Assembly (NCBI GenBank): GCA_021464245.1
Contig: JADCRB010000038.1
Span: 3,958,924-4,022,923 of the forward strand
Direction: 5' to 3'
Length of the DNA: 64,000 bases
DNA from: Carallia brachiata
Lineage: Eukaryota; Streptophyta; Magnoliopsida; Malpighiales; Rhizophoraceae
Made by a program: the position numbers and the translations under genes. Shown in pieces: positions 60,206 through 64,000 of this stretch (positions are counted from its first letter, which is position 1; every line of letters begins with the position of its first letter). The notes beneath the pieces were generated by a model. That model worked only from the letters and a program-made list of their open reading frames with translations. It was not told the origin of the DNA and ran no database searches.

Positions 60206-61290
60206 CAAGCTAATACCCTATAAAAGGTAATGTGGCATGGGCTATTGGTAGACACTCATGATCATGAGGGCAACAACTTGACGGCCCTGTAGGGTGCCCT
60301 TGCAAGGGTTGGAGGTATTCATCCTTATTGACGAATCTCAATGAGGTGATGGGTGTGATGCGTGTCCCTAACTTTGAATGTAGTGAATGAAGTGTGGGGT
60401 TTATCTGAGTCTACTTGAAAGCCACGTGACGGGTTGCTTGGAACCCGGAAAGCTCCCCTTTGAGGGGTTGGAAAAGCCAGGCTTGGACATGATATGGGCT
60501 TTAGGCCCATGTTATAAATTCCTTACCACTTCCGCTTTTTGAGTCTTGGTTTTTGGAGAAAGCCAAGAATGTGTCACTCATAATCTCTATATTTTTGTGT
60601 TGCTACAGTTGTTTATTTTCATGAGATGCCGCTTCTTGTTGTCTGTACAGTCTAAATCCTTTATGTAGTGCTTATTAAGTTGAAATCTCTTCGATACGTG
60701 CATGGGGCTTCTCTATTTAAAAGAAACATTCACTCTTATTTCCTACCAAGTTCAAAAGCTTTTCTTCCTTTTAATCTCTTTTGTTCTCTGTCCTTTTGCT
60801 CTTTTGTTTTACTTTGCTACTATTGCCATGTTAAGTGGCCAATATGGTTTTCAAGAGGTGGAGGCTCAAATAGAGATGATCCTTTCCAAGCAACTTCCTA
60901 GGTGAAAGGTCTCCCAGATGGGAAGGTACATAAGGATGCAAGGTCTCAAGATGAGCCAAAGGACCTTATAGAGTTATTGGTAGTCGAGGATGTCGAAGAT
61001 CCATTGTCAGTGCCCCCTTGCAGCTTGCCACTCTATGGTGTTGGGAAGATGAAAGACCAAAACCTTAGAGTTTTCCTTGCCAATTATCACGTCTACATAG
61101 ATTGAATAGATTTTGAGAGCATTCGCATTGTTTGTCCTCGGCAAGATGAGTGGGCTTGTCGAGCTCGTCTAGGCTATACTTCTATTTTTATTGCTTTAAT
61201 AGAGATGAGGCTCTCTTCGCCCATTTTTGAGGTTTTTTTGGGTATCTACAACATCTGTGAATCCCCTTAAGCTAGCCTCTTCTTAATAGT
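60206..61290 (+). mobile_element. Retrotransposon relic with gag-like (plant 'putative gypsy-type transposon') segment
   Basis: 60206-60560 looks LTR-like (a GTTATAAATTCC box at about 60510). From about 60902 to 61270 the plus strand reads SLPLYGVGKMKDQNLRVFLA, an in-frame TGA, then CPRQDEWACRARLGYTSIFI and EMRLSSPIFEVFLGIYNI. This layout (PxxxER...GYxxxY...lRlPlxxFxxxvL) recalls the gag-like N-terminal domain annotated in plants as Transposase_28. Similarity is from memory and moderate. Confidence 0.45.
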
Positions 61291-61369
61291 TGGAGCAATT
61301 TATTGCTCTTGTAGATACATCTTCAGATCAAGTGGATTGCTATTGGGACAATTTATCACTACATTTCTT

Positions 61370-61740
61370 AGATGCTTTATAGATCTATCTTCCAACTAAA
61401 AGGATACAGTGGTAGACTCTAATGCACCAAATCCTAATTTATGGAAAACAGAAAAAGACATTAAGTTAATATTTGCCCCTAAATCTCATAAAATCCTATC
61501 AAAATCATAATTGCCAATAATGTAGGGAGTAAGAAACTCTCTGGATCTTTTAATTTTTTTGGTAGCTCATTTTACAAGATTGTCTAACACTTCTCATCTG
61601 ACTATATTGTCTCAAATTCTTCCAACTTGCTCTTATTTACCAAGATTTCTTTCAAGAATTTATCATAACTTGGAATTTGGGTTGAAGCATCTACAAATGG
61701 AATATTAATATAGAATCAAGGAATTAAGAAACTTTTGTAG
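61370..61740 (-). pseudogene. Gypsy gag-protease junction fragment
   Basis: Minus-strand reading: NIPFVDASTQIPSYDKFLKE, then ILVNKSKLEEFETI with stops, LPKKLKDPESF, and, in a shifted frame, GANINLMSFSVFHKLGFGAL and LEDRSIKHLRNV. This is the Athila-like gypsy segment leading into the retroviral aspartic protease (normally DLGASINLMP...). The preceding D-L-G is broken by a frameshift. A relic of an independent element, opposite in strand to the preceding one. Confidence 0.75.
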
Positions 61741-61992
61741 TTGATGCTGCTTCAGTCTTTGAGGAAATAAATGTGAGGGACATAAGGTTTAATATTTAAC
61801 CCATGTAAAGGCCTTCTCAATTGCTTCTTATCACCACCATCATCTTTTTTTTTTCCTCTATGCTATGGTCTTGCTTTCATTGTTCCTTTGAATGCTCAAG
61901 GTCTTGTAGTTTATTCTCTTTTAGGTAACAACCTTACTTCTTTCCAACTTCTTCAAGCTTCATGTCATTCCTTAAGGTGATGACTTTTACTT

Positions 61993-62480
61993 CACTATAT
62001 CAAAACATATTTTTTGTGACGTTTGTCATATGTCACAGTGAGTTAAAAAAACGCCAATATTGACCTATACTGATATTTTTCACAAATATTACGTAAATGT
62101 TTCTTAAAAGAATGTCGCCAGGTATTAAAGGTGATGTTTCTTAGAAATATTGTTACAGTCTACAATGACATTTAAAGATTCATCACTCTAGGTGTTAAAT
62201 TAAGTTTTCTTACAAATGTTGTTATGGTAACTATAGTGACATTTAAAATTTATCACTTTAGGTATTAAAGTAACTTTTCTTAAAATGTTGTTATGGTGAC
62301 TATATTGACATTCAAAGATTTATTACTGCAATACAGTCTATTGTGACACATTTAATTGTCAATACATGCCATAACTTATATTGATTATAAGTTGACTCTG
62401 GCATTTAAAAAGGTCATAATAAATAACTATTATGACTTTTAATAAGTGTCGTTATACTAATAATATTATAACATTTATAT
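61993..62480 (+). mobile_element. CACTA-like end with subterminal tandem repeats
   Basis: Starts CACTATATCAAAACAT, close to the CACTACAAGAAAA end of plant En/Spm elements. It is followed by about three diverged units of roughly 78 bp sharing AGGTATTAAAG, TTCTTA, AATGTTGTTATGGTGACTAT and TGACATTTAAAGAT. Such arrays are the transposase-binding subterminal repeats of CACTA elements. The other end and a transposase were not found in the window. Confidence 0.5.
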
Positions 62481-63177
62481 TTATGTTATTTTATACTTTT
62501 CTAAATAAAAATTTATTTTTTCTCCATAATTGATAGTCTAATTTGTATTAATAATTAATAAAATAAACAAAAAATTAAACATAAATGAATAAATATAAAA
62601 AGACTTTAATATTATTAAATGAAATAATTGGTACATTTTTTCAATATGATAAATTATATTTCAAAGATTCACAACATAGTGAAACACAAAGATCCAAATA
62701 AATATTAAACAAAGATTAGCCACATTGACATTTGTAACGTGTTCCAATGCATCTGGTTGTTGCTTAATAAGATGCTATCAGCTTCTATTGACTTCATCTC
62801 TTCTTCCTTTTGCTGCTTAAAAACTTTTGAATCTTGGACTAGAGGATCATTTATTCTACACAATAAGCAAAAGAAAATAACTACAAAGCAAAATTGAAAG
62901 CCTAAAAGACTGTTCCAAAGTTGAAGCCTACTCTTACTTGTTAGATGAGTTCTTCTATTTGTTACAATCTATTTCCCCTAGTTTGCAAACACATGGCAGC
63001 TAGCCATGTCATTTGAAATCCCATCCATGTTTTGCACAACAAAATCAACATGTTTCTACGATATACAAATATAGAGAATGTAGGAGAGTGCATGCAAATA
63101 AAATTTTTTTGTGACAAGCATCAAGATGACATAGCAATGGATCAATATAAAGAATGTAGGAGAGTGCATGCACATTA
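62481..63177. other. A/T-rich region, possible CACTA interior; one local duplication
   Basis: No coding signal. AGAATGTAGGAGAGTGCATG occurs twice (about 63073 and 63152), so a stretch of roughly 80 bp appears to be partly duplicated beside the transporter fragment. Confidence 0.4.
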
Positions 63178-63620
63178 AAAGGCCCGCAATAGCACTAGCA
63201 ACGATACCAACTCAGACTTGTGAATGAATAGGAGTATGCCGTGCTAGGTGAACTTTAGCAAATATAAAAGGCAGTAAATATCCCTTCCAAGTTCGAGATA
63301 TAATCGAGACTGATCATGAGAAACACAACTTATTATCATCAGTTAAGGCTATGTCCTAAAAAGAGTTGTAGATCAATGCTATTCACTTTAACATAAAGAC
63401 CGACAAAAAGAGGTATTGTAAATCCAACCACAATGCAGATGCTGATTAGAATAGAGACATATTTCAAGCCCTTTGCCTTAAAAGCTTCAACTAGAGAAGC
63501 ATCTTCACCAAGAAGATAGTAAGGTACCATCCCAGTGATTACTAAACAAACAACAAAATATAGTACAATGCATACGGAAAGGCTTCCTACGATGCCCAAC
63601 AATAAACCACATTGACTCAA
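63178..63620 (-). pseudogene. Fragment of a cationic amino-acid transporter (CAT family)
   Basis: CAT proteins are membrane permeases of the APC superfamily carrying basic amino acids. Minus strand from 63620: GIVGSLSVCIVLYFVVCLVI, TGMVPYYLLGEDASLVEAF, KGLKYVSILISICIVVGFT, LFVGLYV, then a donor-like GTGAATAG. After a short intron it reads SRLYLELGRD, a frameshift, LLPFIFAKVHLARHTPIHSQ, V, in-frame TGA (family Trp), VGIVASAIAGLL. This matches consecutive transmembrane segments of plant CAT2/CAT4-like proteins. One frameshift, one stop and the absence of further exons in at least the visible flanks show that it is broken. Confidence 0.85.
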
Positions 63621-64000
63621 ACAAAAATCAAAACCAAGAAAGTACAGAATGAGACACTTCAGCTACTAGTCCGCGATACAATGCATACTGTAAAATAATT
63701 GTTGTTAAAAGAAAACACCAATCCAATATAACGTCTTGTGCTCTCCTAGATTCTTAACCTGAAGTGGCAACTGAATCAAATCAAATCAAATCCAACATAT
63801 GCAAAGAAAAGGCAAAAAACAAAATTCCACCCTCCATGTTCCTATGTTTTTTTATTTTTACCAATTTTGTTTTTCAATCAAATCCACCATTCACGTTAAT
63901 TTCGTAACTGAAAAGTATCATTTTCCATTAACTTGCCATTAATTTTGCACATGGCATGCTACCTCAAGTATAGTTTCTATGTCATCTACCACGTCAGCAA
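63621..64000. other. Right edge, nothing recognised
   Basis: No upstream exon of the transporter could be found on the minus strand before the window ends. Confidence 0.45.

Noticed and set aside
61370..61740. Possible host aspartic protease gene
   Set aside because: The surrounding motif order is that of gypsy gag-protease and the frame is broken.
1..64000. tRNA, rRNA or organelle DNA insertions
   Set aside because: No cloverleaf-like or rRNA stretch recognised by eye; the tRNA-like words found are retrotransposon primer sites.

Overview
This window reads as AT-rich nuclear DNA of a eudicot plant. The evidence is spliced plant genes, two CLE peptide-hormone genes, a U12-type AT-AC intron, a relic of a CC-type NLR resistance gene and several classes of plant transposable elements. 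I cannot name the species. There are no operons; most of the 64 kb is transposon-derived or noncoding, with a few small genes between.

Layout. 1-5153 (+): the 3' two thirds of a multi-exon gene resembling the uncharacterised Arabidopsis At4g18490 family; one exon carries an apparent frameshift and the last intron is a textbook AT-AC intron. 6.2-6.6 kb: a short intronless gene fragment running into Gly-rich low complexity. 7.0-9.75 kb: a nested foldback repeat. 9.75-14.9 kb: noncoding AT-rich DNA. 14.9-16.5 kb: a decayed RTE-type LINE. 16.9-17.25 kb (-): a coiled-coil fragment of an NLR.

18,755-22,003: the most interesting part. A candidate 3.25-kb hAT-like element has short inverted ends, near-matching 8-bp flanking repeats and GC-rich subterminal blocks. 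It encloses the first three exons, with introns, of a CCDC22-like gene on the minus strand. That copy has three in-frame stops and no later exons, so it looks like a gene fragment captured by a DNA transposon (Pack-type). It ends about 0.5 kb upstream of a small intact gene (22,520-22,867, +) whose product has both a KEN box and a full destruction box, the degrons read by the anaphase-promoting complex.

25.4 kb and 58.3 kb (+): two intact one-exon CLE prepropeptide genes, 33 kb apart, probably an old tandem pair separated by transposons. The second has Glu where Arg or Gln is usual in the CLE motif.

Between them: a short non-coding LTR element with a perfect 5-bp target duplication (26,287-30,121); a degenerate Ty1/copia element (about 30,349-38,672) with an internally deleted Ty3/gypsy chromovirus nested in it (32,357-35,490); two copies of one MULE-like MITE family (40,505-41,091 and 56,735-57,302); a hAT-like element (43,239-44,212); and a 7-kb gag-only gypsy element of Tat/Ogre type with tandem repeats (45,101-52,097), itself inserted in a Harbinger-like MITE. 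59.6-64 kb holds a hAT-type MITE, gypsy relics, CACTA-like subterminal repeats and a broken cationic amino-acid transporter fragment.

All calls come from reading the sequence and recalled knowledge of the families; no database search was run.
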